DNA from: Gammaproteobacteria bacterium RIFCSPHIGHO2_12_FULL_39_24
GTDB taxonomy: Bacteria > Pseudomonadota > Gammaproteobacteria > Coxiellales > Coxiellaceae
Assembly: GCA_001802455.1 (NCBI GenBank)
Contig: MGXZ01000016.1
Span: 62,001 to 126,000 of the forward strand
Direction of reading: 5' to 3'
DNA length: 64,000 bases
The translations under genes and the position numbers were made by a program. Below, piece by piece: positions 1-10,573 of this stretch; the first letter of the stretch is position 1, and each line of letters starts with the position of its first letter. Under the pieces are notes generated by a model. The model had not been told where the DNA came from. It saw only the letters and a list, made by a program, of their open reading frames with translations, and searched no databases.

Positions 1-1
1 G

Positions 2-793
2 GAGAAACCGCGCACTCGTACTGGCTGGAAAGGATTTCTGAATGATCCCCATTTAAATCAAAACTACGCCATTGAAAAAGGATTACCTCAAGCACGAGAG
101 TTGCTGTTAACAATAAATAAAATCGGCGTGCCAGTTGCAACTGAAGTCGTCAATCCCATTACCGCACCTTATTTTCTCGATCTCTGCGGTTGGATTGCGA
201 TTGGCGCGCGCACAACAGAGAGTCAGCCACATCGCGAATTTGCTTCTGGTTTAGCAATTCCCGTTGGATTTAAAAACAACACCAGCGGTGATATTCAAGC
301 AGCAATTGATGGTGTGCAAAGTGCATCACAATCACATCATTATGTTGGCATTGATTTTTCAGGAAAAATAAATCACATCCATTCCAACGGAAATCCATAC
401 TGTCATGTTGTGTTACGTGGATCGAAAGAAAAATCAAATGATGATCTACACTCAATTCAACAAACGATCAATACATTAGAAAAACAGCGTTTGGCGCCAC
501 GCATCATGATTGATTGCAGTCATGGTAATAGTCAGAAAGATCATCACCAACAATTGTTAAGTTTGCAAAAAATTGCAGGATATATCTCATCTGGAAATCA
601 CGCTATTCTTGGTGTGATGTTAGAAAGTAATTTGGTTTCAGGAAAACAAACCTGGATTCCCCACCAGCCATTGCGCTACGGACAAAGCATCACGGATGCT
701 TGTATTGGATGGGAAGAAACCGTTGCTGCATTGGCAATGCTGAGCGAATCAGTGCGATTACGACGTGAAAATATGGTAAGTTATACCGTATAA
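2..793 (+). CDS. 3-deoxy-7-phosphoheptulonate synthase (DAHP synthase, AroG/F/H type), 5' truncated by window edge
   Basis: Open frame from base 2 (EKPRTRTGWKGFLNDPHLNQNYAIEKGLPQARELLLTIN...) continuous with the 101..793 ORF; DAHP synthase motifs GWIAIGARTTESQ.HRE, IMIDCSHGNS, GVMLESNLVSGKQ. Confidence 0.93.
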   Translation, partial: EKPRTRTGWKGFLNDPHLNQNYAIEKGLPQARELLLTINKIGVPVATEVVNPITAPYFLDLCGWIAIGARTTESQPHREFASGLAIPVGFKNNTSGDIQAAIDGVQSASQSHHYVGIDFSGKINHIHSNGNPYCHVVLRGSKEKSNDDLHSIQQTINTLEKQRLAPRIMIDCSHGNSQKDHHQQLLSLQKIAGYISSGNHAILGVMLESNLVSGKQTWIPHQPLRYGQSITDACIGWEETVAALAMLSESVRLRRENMVSYTV

Positions 794-809
794 ATCAAAC
801 GGAGTTCCC

Positions 810-1607
810 ATGATTACGTTACCAGATCATTTTGCAAGCACCTACACCAAAATGTTACTGGAAGAATGGACGGTGATTCACGATATTATTCAGGAAGAAA
901 CGATCTGGATCAAAGATACGCTTCAGCAATCAACGTCAGAATCACCCTTGCCTTCCATGCTCAATAATCAACAAATTAACGATGTTTTCAATGGACCATT
1001 CCAACATTTTTTTAAATCTCATTTAAAAGCATTTGCAGCACTCAGTAAAATTGAGACAGCATTAACCATTTCGAAAGAAGATTTTTTTAAAGAATCAGAA
1101 CATGGTGATAAAACACTGGGAATTCCAGAATCATTTTTAGAACACACTGAATTTTCTACACTCAAAGAATTGCGTAACAATCTTGAAACCATAACAAAAA
1201 AACATCACGCACAATGGAAATCAGAAATACAAAAATGGACAGAAATACTTTTGCAGAAATTTAAAAAAAATAATATTAATTTATCTGATCTCGAATTACA
1301 GGATTTTTCACTGAATCAACCGTTGTCTGAAATAAACGATCGCTTTATTAATCTCAAAATACCCGAACCCAAGCTACCCAAATCCCCCTTTAATTTTCAG
1401 CACTATTTTATTTTAAAAATCACCATGGCAGCGCACAGCGCATTCAACCGAATGCAACAATCCAAAACTGAAAATGAAATAATCGACACAGCAGTCAGCG
1501 CAATGCAAACATCACTCAAATCAATTCATCAGGCAGAAAAAACACTGATTGCAACGCAGGAAAAAGCAGTGAATGAATTGATGTTACCAATGACATTTGA
1601 AAATTAG
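810..1607 (+). CDS. hypothetical protein, largely helical
   Basis: 265 aa ORF with good spacing after aroG-like gene; no recognised motif. Confidence 0.6.
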   Translation: MITLPDHFASTYTKMLLEEWTVIHDIIQEETIWIKDTLQQSTSESPLPSMLNNQQINDVFNGPFQHFFKSHLKAFAALSKIETALTISKEDFFKESEHGDKTLGIPESFLEHTEFSTLKELRNNLETITKKHHAQWKSEIQKWTEILLQKFKKNNINLSDLELQDFSLNQPLSEINDRFINLKIPEPKLPKSPFNFQHYFILKITMAAHSAFNRMQQSKTENEIIDTAVSAMQTSLKSIHQAEKTLIATQEKAVNELMLPMTFEN

Positions 1608-1616
1608 CACCGATTC

Positions 1617-1640
1617 CTGATAACTGATAACTGATAACTA
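1617..1640. repeat. tandem CTGATAAC octamer array
   Basis: ctgataactgataactgataacta between two convergent genes; includes the rlmB stop codon. Confidence 0.9.
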
Positions 1641-2381
1641 ATTACGCTGACGTTGCGTTTCATATAACACAATTCCCGTTGCCACCGACACATTCAAACT
1701 CTCAATAATGCCTTGCGTCGGAATTTGCGCGAGAAAATCACACGTCTCTTTTGTTAATCGCCGCAACCCTTCGCCTTCACCGCCCATAACAATCCCAATA
1801 TGTCCTTTCAAATCTACCTGAGATAAAGTCAGTGACGCACCTTCATCAAGTCCCACCAACCATACATTCGCTTCTTTCAATTGTTTCAACACACGATTTA
1901 AATTTGCCACAGTCACGAAAGGCGTTTGCTCCGCTGCACCACAAGCAACTTTTTTGACAATGTCGGTAAGTGATGCTGCGCGATCTTTTGGTGCAATCAC
2001 TGCTGCCACTCCAAATGCATTTGCCGAACGAAGACAGGCGCCTAAATTATGTGGATCTTGCACGCCATCTAATATTAATAAAACAACGGGTTCTATTGCA
2101 TTATTCACGAACTGCATTAATTTATTTTCATCCCACGCACTCAATTCACGGCATTTGGCAACCACGCCTTGATGACGATACTGCTCGCCTACTGTTTTCT
2201 GCAACTGCTCTGTACTTACTGTTTCACATTTTAAATTAAATGATTCAGCTAATATTTTAATTTCTAATATTTTTTTATCTTGACGTGACCGCTGAAAATA
2301 CAACTGCAGCACATCGTGCGGACGGGTACGTAACAGCATTTTTACTGCATGAATGCCATAAACCAATTCATTTTTCTTCAT
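1638..2381 (-). CDS. rlmB: 23S rRNA (guanosine-2'-O)-methyltransferase RlmB (SpoU family)
   Basis: ELVYGIHAVKMLL start, LDGVQDPHNLGACLRSANAFG, IVMGGEGEGLRRL, ESLNVSVATGIVLYE SpoU motifs; start set at MKKNELVYG. Confidence 0.93.
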   Translation of the reverse strand: MKKNELVYGIHAVKMLLRTRPHDVLQLYFQRSRQDKKILEIKILAESFNLKCETVSTEQLQKTVGEQYRHQGVVAKCRELSAWDENKLMQFVNNAIEPVVLLILDGVQDPHNLGACLRSANAFGVAAVIAPKDRAASLTDIVKKVACGAAEQTPFVTVANLNRVLKQLKEANVWLVGLDEGASLTLSQVDLKGHIGIVMGGEGEGLRRLTKETCDFLAQIPTQGIIESLNVSVATGIVLYETQRQRN

Positions 2382-2468
2382 TTTTTGATCACACTTTGAC
2401 TGGTAAGAATTGAGATCGTTCGATATCATATAGGAAAATAACGCATTTTTACATGGACAACAGACATA

Positions 2469-3281
2469 ATGGACTCTCAGCAGAATAACAAACCCCGTTG
2501 CCCAACTTCCTATCTGATTATCATAAGCATTTTTTTATTTATCCTTACTGTCGGTGGCTGCTTTCACACGCCAACACAAGATGGCGCACCCCGATATCAT
2601 GTTGATGTCAACAAAATACATAATCCGGTTCCACATTATTTACCCAAAAGTAAGTATGGCAATCCCAATCACTACACCGTTAACGGTCGACGCTATCACG
2701 TGTTGAAATCTGCGCGCGGTTACGATAAACGCGGTATCGCATCCTGGTATGGCACAAAATTCAATGGTCGACTTACATCCACGCGCGAAAAATATAATTT
2801 ACTGGGCATGACCGCGGCAAGCCCTGAATTACCCATTCCTTGTTTTGTGCGCGTGACTAATTTGGAAAATGGAAAGCAAGTCATTGTGAAAGTGAATGAT
2901 CGCGGACCTTTCGCTGAAAATCGCGTCATGGATTTATCTTACGTTGCCGCAAAAAAATTAGGTTATGCGGGTCGCGGAACTGCGTTAGTAGAAGTCACGA
3001 GTATTGATGTTCCCAATCCATTAGAAAAAACACGGCGTATTTTTGCGCATCATCGTCCACAAATGTATTTACAAGTAGGTGCGTTTGAATATCCGCGTAA
3101 CGCAGATCATTTGCAATTTGAATTAAAGCGCGTCACAGAACGTTCTATTCGAATTGTTCACCAAGATTCACGTTTTTATCGCGTGCAAATTGGGCCGTTG
3201 CACAGTGTGGAAGAATCAGACGCACTGCAGCGTCGCATTGCCACTGCAAGGTTGGGTCATGCTATTACCGTTATTGGTTAA
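2469..3281 (+). CDS. rlpA: RlpA-like septal ring lipoprotein (DPBB + SPOR domains)
   Basis: Lipobox [36 protein letters not shown]-terminal SPOR-like repeat. Confidence 0.92.
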   Translation: MDSQQNNKPRCPTSYLIIISIFLFILTVGGCFHTPTQDGAPRYHVDVNKIHNPVPHYLPKSKYGNPNHYTVNGRRYHVLKSARGYDKRGIASWYGTKFNGRLTSTREKYNLLGMTAASPELPIPCFVRVTNLENGKQVIVKVNDRGPFAENRVMDLSYVAAKKLGYAGRGTALVEVTSIDVPNPLEKTRRIFAHHRPQMYLQVGAFEYPRNADHLQFELKRVTERSIRIVHQDSRFYRVQIGPLHSVEESDALQRRIATARLGHAITVIG

Positions 3282-3936
3282 ACCAGATTGGAAAACATTA
3301 CTGGCGCCTGAAAAAGAGAAAAAATATTTTCAAACTATTGTACAGTTTCTTAAAGATGAGCGTGCGCATGGAAAAATAATTTATCCTGCTCAACACAACA
3401 TTTTTAATGCAATTAAATTCACTGCGTTTTCTGATGTAAAAGTTGTCATTATTGGACAAGATCCCTATCACAACCCCGATCAGGCTCACGGATTATCTTT
3501 TTCAGTTCCCAAAGGCATTGCACCTCCACCATCGCTCATCAATATTTTTAAAGAATTAAAATCCGATTGTGGAATTGAGATTCCCAAACATGGTTGTTTG
3601 GAAAACTGGGCAACACAAGGTGTTTTATTATTAAACGCGGTGCTAACGGTTGAAGAAAACAAACCCGGTTCGCACGCCAATATTGGTTGGCAATCATTCA
3701 CAGATCACATTATTCAATCCATTAATCAACATCCAGAACGGGTGGTTTTTTTATTATGGGGATCTTACGCGCAAAAAAAAGCTGAATGGATCGATACCCA
3801 AAAACACGTCATTTTAACCGCTCCACACCCTTCGCCTTTATCTGCTCATCGTGGATTTTTGGGGTGTCAGCATTTTTCACTCGCCAATCAATATCTTACC
3901 AAATTCAACAGAACACCAATTGACTGGCACTTGTGA
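3259..3936 (+). CDS. ung: uracil-DNA glycosylase
   Basis: [49 protein letters not shown]; start placed at [11 protein letters not shown], overlapping the rlpA 3' end. Confidence 0.96.
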   Translation: MLLPLLVKPDWKTLLAPEKEKKYFQTIVQFLKDERAHGKIIYPAQHNIFNAIKFTAFSDVKVVIIGQDPYHNPDQAHGLSFSVPKGIAPPPSLINIFKELKSDCGIEIPKHGCLENWATQGVLLLNAVLTVEENKPGSHANIGWQSFTDHIIQSINQHPERVVFLLWGSYAQKKAEWIDTQKHVILTAPHPSPLSAHRGFLGCQHFSLANQYLTKFNRTPIDWHL

Positions 3937-3972
3937 CCCTCATTATTTACCGGTAAAATCTCTCCAATTTTC

Positions 3973-4056
3973 GCCGAGATGGTGAAATTGGTAGACACGC
4001 GGGTTTCAGATGCCTGTGGGGTAACACCCGTGGAGGTTCGAGTCCTCTTCTCGGCA
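3973..4056 (+). tRNA. tRNA-Leu (anticodon CAG)
   Basis: GCCGAGATGG...AGTCCTCTTCTCGGCA: 7-bp acceptor stem GCCGAGA/TCTCGGC, long variable arm GTGGGGTAACACCCG, GGTTCGAGTCC T-arm, loop TTCAGAT. Confidence 0.93.
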
Positions 4057-4063
4057 AAATAAA

Positions 4064-4185
4064 ACGTCCATTTTTGGCCGATTTTAAACGAAAAATATCG
4101 TCGAAATGCTCACATACCATACACGTATGCTCCGCTTTCTCCTCAATTTTTCATTTAAACTCAATTCAAAACTGAACGTTTTACC
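4064..4185. repeat. structured dispersed element, copy C (diverged)
   Basis: Shares core TCGTCGAAATGCTCACATACCATACACGTATGCTCCGC with copies at 27248 and 47388; ends AAAACGTCCATTTT / AAAACTGAACGTTTT are near-inverted. Confidence 0.65.
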
Positions 4186-4211
4186 CAGTATTTTTAATTA
4201 AAGAGACTTTT

Positions 4212-4769
4212 ATGACCATCATCAAAATCCTACAATACCCTGATCCTCGTCTACGCACCAAGGGCGAAAAAGTCACCGATTTTAATGACCAAACAGTTCA
4301 ACAAATGATTAATGACATGTTCGAAACACATTATGCTGCAGAAAACTGCGCCGCGCTCGCGTGCACACAACTTGATTTTAAAAATCCAAAACACATTACC
4401 GTCATTGATTTTTCCGAGAAAAAAAATCAGCCATTGTGTTTAGTGAATGCGGTCATTATTGAAAAAGACGGCACAGAAACGTCTCCTGAAGGTTGTATGT
4501 CTGTCAAAGGAGGTGCGTATGAAAATGTCACGCGCGCCGCAAAAATTAAAGTGAAAGCGCAGGATCGTCATGGAAAAGCAATGGAATTTGACGCAGATGG
4601 GTTTATGGCAAAATGTATTCAACATGAACTGGATCATTTAGACGGAAAATTATTTATTGATTATCTGTCACATCTCAAACGTGATCGTATTAAAAAGAAA
4701 ATTGAAAAAATAAATCGTCTTGCGACTGATCACGTGCATGATGAAAATTGCCAGCACGATCATGAATAG
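4212..4769 (+). CDS. def: peptide deformylase family protein
   Basis: EGCMS and HELDHLDG metal motifs; degenerate motif 1 (ENCAALACTQ). Confidence 0.9.
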   Translation: MTIIKILQYPDPRLRTKGEKVTDFNDQTVQQMINDMFETHYAAENCAALACTQLDFKNPKHITVIDFSEKKNQPLCLVNAVIIEKDGTETSPEGCMSVKGGAYENVTRAAKIKVKAQDRHGKAMEFDADGFMAKCIQHELDHLDGKLFIDYLSHLKRDRIKKKIEKINRLATDHVHDENCQHDHE

Positions 4770-4771
4770 TC

Positions 4772-5161
4772 ATGAATATTAATAAGGGGTTATTAAATCA
4801 TGTCACTATTTTGTTGAAATATACGACCAGTTCATTATCATCTTACTTGATTGATTTTTGCTTTTTCGTTCTATTTTATCACTGCTTTTCTACTATTTTA
4901 CTCAGCGTTGTGCTGGCGCGCATTTTATCAAGTACGTATAACTTTACGATCAATCATCGCGTGGTATTTCAATCCAATCAAACATGGCGCGTCAACTGTA
5001 TTCCCTATTTTATGTTAAGTGTATTTGCGATTGCAGCCAGTTATGGGATGATTTTATGGTTTATTAAAAACGGCATCCAGGTATATCCCAGCAAAATTAT
5101 TGCGGATACACTGATTTATTTTTGTAATTTTTATATTCAGAAAATCTATATTTTTAAATAA
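4772..5161 (+). CDS. GtrA-like small membrane protein
   Basis: 129 aa, four predicted TM segments, STYNFTINHRVVF and C-terminal FYIQKIYIFK typical of GtrA. Confidence 0.8.
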   Translation: MNINKGLLNHVTILLKYTTSSLSSYLIDFCFFVLFYHCFSTILLSVVLARILSSTYNFTINHRVVFQSNQTWRVNCIPYFMLSVFAIAASYGMILWFIKNGIQVYPSKIIADTLIYFCNFYIQKIYIFK

Positions 5162-5169
5162 GAGTCGTC

Positions 5170-6549
5170 ATGATGAATTTTATTCTCTGCGCCATCACGC
5201 TGCTCGGTTTTTATAATGCCGCCATTATTTTTTTGCGCATTCCTTCTGCGTTTTCGCCCATTTTCACGATCAGTTGCATTGGTTTGATTTTATATTTCAG
5301 CGCACTGGCGCAGCATCTTGCATTCACACTGACCGTATTAACCTATCTTGGCTTATTATTTTTCGTCATCACTTTATGTAAAAATATTTTTTTCTCGCAC
5401 GATCAACACGCCATTGCAGATAACACAAAATATTTAATATTAATTATCAGTGCTGCCGCACTCACCTTAACAGGTACGCATATTTTAAGATATCCAGATG
5501 AAACTCACTTTTGGGGACCCCTAACCTATTTTATTGATCAATATCATCAACTCCCCACGCCCAACACTGCCCATTTTGGATTTTTAGATTATCCACCGGG
5601 TGCTGCATTATTTCATACGTTTATTTTAACCGCCTTTCATGCTGACCGAGATGCAATTTTATATTTTTCGCAAGTAGTAATCATTTTTTCTTGCGTATTT
5701 GTCGTGACAGCGTTAAAAGAATGGAAAGAAATAACGGTTGCGATTTTATTATGCATGGTTATTTTATCCGATTTTAGAGCCACCTTTTTATATTGCATTT
5801 ATGTCGACACTTTGGTTGGCTGCTTTTTTGCCGCTATTATCATGATCAATCAACTTTCCGTTGAATCAAAACAAAAAACGCTACTCATGTTGCTTCCATT
5901 ATTGTGTTATATGATTTTAATCAAACAAGTTGGTTTTCCACTCGCATTGTTTACCTTATTTGTCATCGCCGTCACTATTCGATCCCATTTATTTTTATTG
6001 CTCGCGATGTTGGTGGCGTGCTTATTGGTTCACGCTTCTTGGGTATTGCACTATCATGCTTTGGGTGTTCACAAAGCATTTCAAATTTCGCCTCACGCTT
6101 CTGTACACAGTCAATTGATTGTAAAAAAATTTATAGTGGCGTTTTTTATTTTTGGAAAAAATTTCAGTCGGCTAACACTCAGTCCTTTTTTGACAATGAT
6201 CATCATTTGGTTTGTTTATTTTGCCATTTTTAAAAAAGCAAAATTGCAATTACAAGCCATTCTTTTATCTCTGGGTGCAGTGTTATTTAGTGCGGGATTA
6301 TTAATTTTATATTTACACAGTTACACTTTTTCTGAAGCGCGACATCTTGCTTCCGTGGGGCGTTATCTGGATATTTATTTTATTGGCTGGTCGATGATTG
6401 TTGCAACACAGTTTGTGCAACATACTGCATTTAAAAATACGGGTATTATTTTATTGTGTGTTGCATTAATGGTTGTGGCAATGGCGGCAAGTGCAGTAGC
6501 AGATTCGAAGCGTGATCTCACGCCTCCACATACGGATTATCATCATTAA
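5170..6549 (+). CDS. polytopic membrane protein, probable GT-C type glycosyltransferase
   Basis: 459 aa, about 10 TM segments, PDETHFWGPLTYFIDQ and FLDYPPGAALFH acidic loop region; follows GtrA gene. Confidence 0.6.
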   Translation: MMNFILCAITLLGFYNAAIIFLRIPSAFSPIFTISCIGLILYFSALAQHLAFTLTVLTYLGLLFFVITLCKNIFFSHDQHAIADNTKYLILIISAAALTLTGTHILRYPDETHFWGPLTYFIDQYHQLPTPNTAHFGFLDYPPGAALFHTFILTAFHADRDAILYFSQVVIIFSCVFVVTALKEWKEITVAILLCMVILSDFRATFLYCIYVDTLVGCFFAAIIMINQLSVESKQKTLLMLLPLLCYMILIKQVGFPLALFTLFVIAVTIRSHLFLLLAMLVACLLVHASWVLHYHALGVHKAFQISPHASVHSQLIVKKFIVAFFIFGKNFSRLTLSPFLTMIIIWFVYFAIFKKAKLQLQAILLSLGAVLFSAGLLILYLHSYTFSEARHLASVGRYLDIYFIGWSMIVATQFVQHTAFKNTGIILLCVALMVVAMAASAVADSKRDLTPPHTDYHH

Positions 6550-7867
6550 TCAATTTTATAATCAGTGGAATTCCCACTAATTTTAATTGATCGCGAAAAT
6601 AATTAATCAAGTATTGTTTGTATGATCCCGGCAATTTATCCACTTGTTTTCCGTGAATAACAAATACCAATGGACGTTTAGAACCGACATGCGCATAACG
6701 CAACTTAACGCGACGTCCTTGCACTAAGGGCGGTTGATGATCTTCGGTTGCCACCATCAAAATCTTGGTCAATTCGTGTGTTGCAAACGGTTGCGCCAAC
6801 GCTGTTTGTGTTTCATCAATCGCATCATACAGTTGTCCCACGCCCGTTCCCTGTTTTGCAGAAATAAAATAACGTCGCGCAAAATTCGCAAATGGTAATC
6901 GTCGATCCACGGCACGCTTAAATGCATCGCGAGCATCGATGCTCATGCCATCCCATTTGTTAAACGCTAAAACCAATGCATTTCCCGTTTGCATAATCAA
7001 TCCCATCAAACGCATATCTTGATCGGACAAACCATCGCGTGCATCAACCACCAACACAACGACATGCGCTTGTTTCATCGCCTGCATCGCTTTAATGACA
7101 GAAAATATCTCAATACCGTCAGTCACTTTTCCACGACGACGAATACCGGCTGTATCAATTAACGTATATTTTTTTCCATTGCGCTCATATGGAATCTCAA
7201 TACTGTCGCGCGTGGTTCCAGGTCGATCTAAAACAATAACACGCTCTTCACCAAAAATACGATTAATTAACGTGGATTTTCCCACATTGGGTTTACCGAG
7301 TACTGCTATACGGGTACGCTCTTCTTTTTCAATGGATTCTTCTGTCTTATCCTCTGGAAATACTGATAAAACTTGCGCAAGCATAGCATCAATGCCGCGA
7401 CCAATATTGGCAGAAATCGCATAGATTGTTTTAATACCTAACGCATAAAATTCCGCGTTAACTATTTCTGATAATTCACGTTCTGCTTTATTTACTAATA
7501 AATAAACAGGTTTTTGCGTTAATAGTCGCAATTGTTTTGCGATTGAATAATCACCGGTTGCAATACCGGCTTTTGCATCCACCACAAATAAAATCACATC
7601 GGCTTCTTTAATGGCTTCCGTTACTTGTTGCTCTGTCATATCAGCCATTTCCACATCACTGTCTGGCTCTGCAATACCGCCGGTATCGACAACAATAAAA
7701 GATTTATTTTCAACTTTCCCTTCACCATAATGTCGATCGCGGGTAATACCAGGTGCGTCACCCACAATCGCATCGCGCGTTTTGGTTAAACGATTATATA
7801 AAGTGGATTTACCAACGTTCGGACGGCCGACGATGGTTAGGACTGGTAGCATATTGCGGATACTCAT
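6518..7867 (-). CDS. der: ribosome biogenesis GTPase Der (EngA)
   Basis: Two G1 motifs GRPNVGKS and GKPNVGKS, KH-like C-terminus; true start MSIRNMLPVLTIVGRP rather than the upstream ORF start, which is repeat-derived. Confidence 0.96.
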   Translation of the reverse strand: MSIRNMLPVLTIVGRPNVGKSTLYNRLTKTRDAIVGDAPGITRDRHYGEGKVENKSFIVVDTGGIAEPDSDVEMADMTEQQVTEAIKEADVILFVVDAKAGIATGDYSIAKQLRLLTQKPVYLLVNKAERELSEIVNAEFYALGIKTIYAISANIGRGIDAMLAQVLSVFPEDKTEESIEKEERTRIAVLGKPNVGKSTLINRIFGEERVIVLDRPGTTRDSIEIPYERNGKKYTLIDTAGIRRRGKVTDGIEIFSVIKAMQAMKQAHVVVLVVDARDGLSDQDMRLMGLIMQTGNALVLAFNKWDGMSIDARDAFKRAVDRRLPFANFARRYFISAKQGTGVGQLYDAIDETQTALAQPFATHELTKILMVATEDHQPPLVQGRRVKLRYAHVGSKRPLVFVIHGKQVDKLPGSYKQYLINYFRDQLKLVGIPLIIKLINDDNPYVEA

Positions 7868-7893
7868 TTTTATTTTTTCACTTACCCTACAAG

Positions 7894-8020
7894 GCGAATT
7901 AAGCGCTGACAATTTGCATTCGCTCGCAACCGTTACAACACCCTTGTTTTTCGTGAACATGACACAAAAACAAGGGATCTTGCAACGGCTTCTCGCTACT
8001 TTAATTAGCACTTAATTCGC
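7894..8020. repeat. hairpin element family 2, copy 1 (imperfect inverted repeat about 127 bp)
   Basis: Outer GCGAATTAAGCGCT / AGCACTTAATTCGC; central CCCTTGTTTTT-CGTGAACATGACAC-AAAAACAAGGG. Confidence 0.75.
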
Positions 8021-8021
8021 G

Positions 8022-8651
8022 TTAAACAGGCTGCGCCAACAATTGATTTAATAAATTGGCCGCCGGTGGAAATTCTGTTAAACCGCTTTTTGCAATTTGA
8101 TATTGGTGAGTCGCATTTTTCGCATCCCCTTCTTGCGTATAAATATCCCCTTTCACCCACGCAATTAACGGTGCAAATTCTTTATCATTCACAGTTGACA
8201 ATACTTGCATGGCGGCTTGCGTATTATTTTCTGATAATAAAATACGCGCTTGTGAAATCCGCGCAATCTGTTTCAATCGTGCTTGATCACTTTGCGTAAT
8301 GACCCATGATAATTTTTCACTCGCGGTTTTTAAATCATGTTGCGTCACCGCTTCTTTTGCCCACAACAATGCAGCCAAACTCGCATAAGGGGTGCCACTA
8401 AATTTTTCCATTAAAATTTTTGCACCTCCAAGCACTGTGGCTGTATTTTTTTGTTCATCCGCTTGCATCACGGATTGATACACCATCGCTGCATTTTCAG
8501 CACGCGTGATTTCCAAACGATGCCAATAACGCCAACCAAAACCAATGCCTAATCCAATCACAATCGCAATCAGAATAAATTTTCCGTTTTCATTCCACCA
8601 TTTTTTAATGTCTTCTAATTGTTCTTTTTCAGAAACGTAGCCGTCTAGCAT
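8022..8651 (-). CDS. YfgM-like tetratricopeptide membrane protein (SecYEG ancillary)
   Basis: EKEQLEDIKKWWNENGKFILIAIVIGLGIGFGWRYW; located between der and hisS. Confidence 0.88.
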   Translation of the reverse strand: MLDGYVSEKEQLEDIKKWWNENGKFILIAIVIGLGIGFGWRYWHRLEITRAENAAMVYQSVMQADEQKNTATVLGGAKILMEKFSGTPYASLAALLWAKEAVTQHDLKTASEKLSWVITQSDQARLKQIARISQARILLSENNTQAAMQVLSTVNDKEFAPLIAWVKGDIYTQEGDAKNATHQYQIAKSGLTEFPPAANLLNQLLAQPV

Positions 8652-9904
8652 TGAAACCTCGTGTGAGTTAAAAAAGAAATAAATTCTGATAACGAAAATA
8701 TTTTTGATTCTTTTTTTTCTCGCAAATATTTTAACGTAATGGAATGATCTTCGTTAATCAGTAATGCGCAAGACGCGCCGCTTCGATCAGCACGCTTCAT
8801 TGGCGTACCGGTTTCCACCAAATCCATTTCAATTTTTATTGCTGGAAATTGTGTACGAATTTTTTCAACCATTTCAATTGATTTTACATCCAACGAAGAA
8901 ATCACATAAAAATCCGGTGCATTATGCCATTTTTCTTTTTCTTGCAACAATAAAACAAGACGTTCAATACCCATCGCAAAACCAATGGCGGGTGTTGCTT
9001 TTCCACCGAGCAATTCCACTAATTTATCGTAACGTCCGCCGGCACACACCGTACCTTGTGCGCCCAACTGATTCGTCACCCACTCAAAAACAGTTAAGCA
9101 ATAATAATCTAGCCCACGCACCAAATGTGGATTGATTTCAAATTTGATATTCATTTTTTCTAATGCAGTACAAGCCTGATCAAAATGATCTTTATTTAAT
9201 TGATTGCCATCTGATTTCAAAAAATCAATTAAGCGGGGTGCATTGTCGATTAACAATTTTATCTCAGGGTTTTTGCTGTCTAAAATGCGCATAGGATTTT
9301 TTGCTAATCGTCTTATCGAATCTTCGTCTAATTGATCTTTATGCGCTGTAAAATACTGGACTAATTTTTCTTGATATCTTTTTCTTTGCTCCAAATCACC
9401 CAAATTATTTATTTGCAATGTGATCTTATCGGATAAACCCAACTGATCCAAAATTCGTTTCGACAATAAAATGATTTCAACATCAATGGCAGGATGTAAC
9501 ATCCCAAATGCTTCCACGCCCAATTGATGAAATTGACGCAAACGCCCTTTTTGCGGACGCTCATGACGAAACATCGGACCCATGTACCACAACCGTTGAA
9601 TTTGATTGTATAATAGGCCGTGTTCAATACCGGCGCGCACACAACCTGCAGTCCCTTCTGGACGCAATGATAATTCATCTTCATTGCGATCTTTAAACGT
9701 ATACATTTCTTTTTCGACAATATCAGTCACATCACCAATACTGCGTTTAAATAAATGGGTTTGCTCTAAAATAGGAAAACGAATTTCGCGATAGCCATAT
9801 TGCACAACCACATCACGACACACAGTTTCAATTTTCTGCCAATATACTGTTTCCTGCGGCAATACATCATTCATTCCACGAATGGCTTGAATTTTTTCTG
9901 TCAT
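8645..9904 (-). CDS. hisS: histidyl-tRNA synthetase
   Basis: IQAIRGMNDVLP, GPMFRHERPQKGRLRQFHQ, GLDYYCLTVFE, AGGRYDKL, PAIGFAMGIERL. Confidence 0.98.
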   Translation of the reverse strand: MTEKIQAIRGMNDVLPQETVYWQKIETVCRDVVVQYGYREIRFPILEQTHLFKRSIGDVTDIVEKEMYTFKDRNEDELSLRPEGTAGCVRAGIEHGLLYNQIQRLWYMGPMFRHERPQKGRLRQFHQLGVEAFGMLHPAIDVEIILLSKRILDQLGLSDKITLQINNLGDLEQRKRYQEKLVQYFTAHKDQLDEDSIRRLAKNPMRILDSKNPEIKLLIDNAPRLIDFLKSDGNQLNKDHFDQACTALEKMNIKFEINPHLVRGLDYYCLTVFEWVTNQLGAQGTVCAGGRYDKLVELLGGKATPAIGFAMGIERLVLLLQEKEKWHNAPDFYVISSLDVKSIEMVEKIRTQFPAIKIEMDLVETGTPMKRADRSGASCALLINEDHSITLKYLREKKESKIFSLSEFISFLTHTRFQC

Positions 9905-10533
9905 GTTTTTGGCGCCGGCGACAACGTATAAGTGGTTTTCAATGCAGCCGCTGAATGTTTTTTTATTACTTTGTGTTTTATTATTTTCACGATTTTTTTA
10001 TTTTCCGTATTTTTTACATCCACTTTATTTTCAACGGGTATAGTCGGTTGAGAAACAAAAACAGGAATGGCTGCGGGCATTGTTTTTTGTTGCATTGCCT
10101 CTGTTTTTTCGGTGGGGGATTTTTGCATGTACCACACCGCCAACACAAACACCAGCACCACGGCGCTCACACTGAAAAACACCCAACCTCGCCCTGATTG
10201 TCGTTGACGCGTCACATTCATCACCAGTGTACCTTCGGCAATCGGTGATGTTATTTGACGAATATCGGGAAGCAATCCAGACGCTTCCAATGCTTCGACA
10301 ATTTGAGATTCGCTAATGCCAACTAATCGCGCATAAGAACGCAAATATCCACGCACAAAAATGGCAGCACCAAAACTGTCATAACAATCATGCTCAAGAT
10401 CATGCACCGCTTGAACCGACAAGCGTGTATGTTTTGCGATATCTACTGGCGATAAAGCACGTGTTTCACGCGCAGCAATCAGCAAGCGTCCTGGCGTCAT
10501 TGGAAAACCAGACTCCTGTTTTTTTTCTGGCAC
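9901..10533 (-). CDS. rodZ: RodZ-like HTH membrane protein
   Basis: N-terminal HTH (LSPVDIAKHTRLSVQAVHDLE...FVRGYLRSYARLVG), single TM. Confidence 0.85.
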   Translation of the reverse strand: MPEKKQESGFPMTPGRLLIAARETRALSPVDIAKHTRLSVQAVHDLEHDCYDSFGAAIFVRGYLRSYARLVGISESQIVEALEASGLLPDIRQITSPIAEGTLVMNVTRQRQSGRGWVFFSVSAVVLVFVLAVWYMQKSPTEKTEAMQQKTMPAAIPVFVSQPTIPVENKVDVKNTENKKIVKIIKHKVIKKHSAAALKTTYTLSPAPKT

Positions 10534-10573
10534 AATACATTCCCTTATTGGTTAAACCAATCACACGCCCTAT

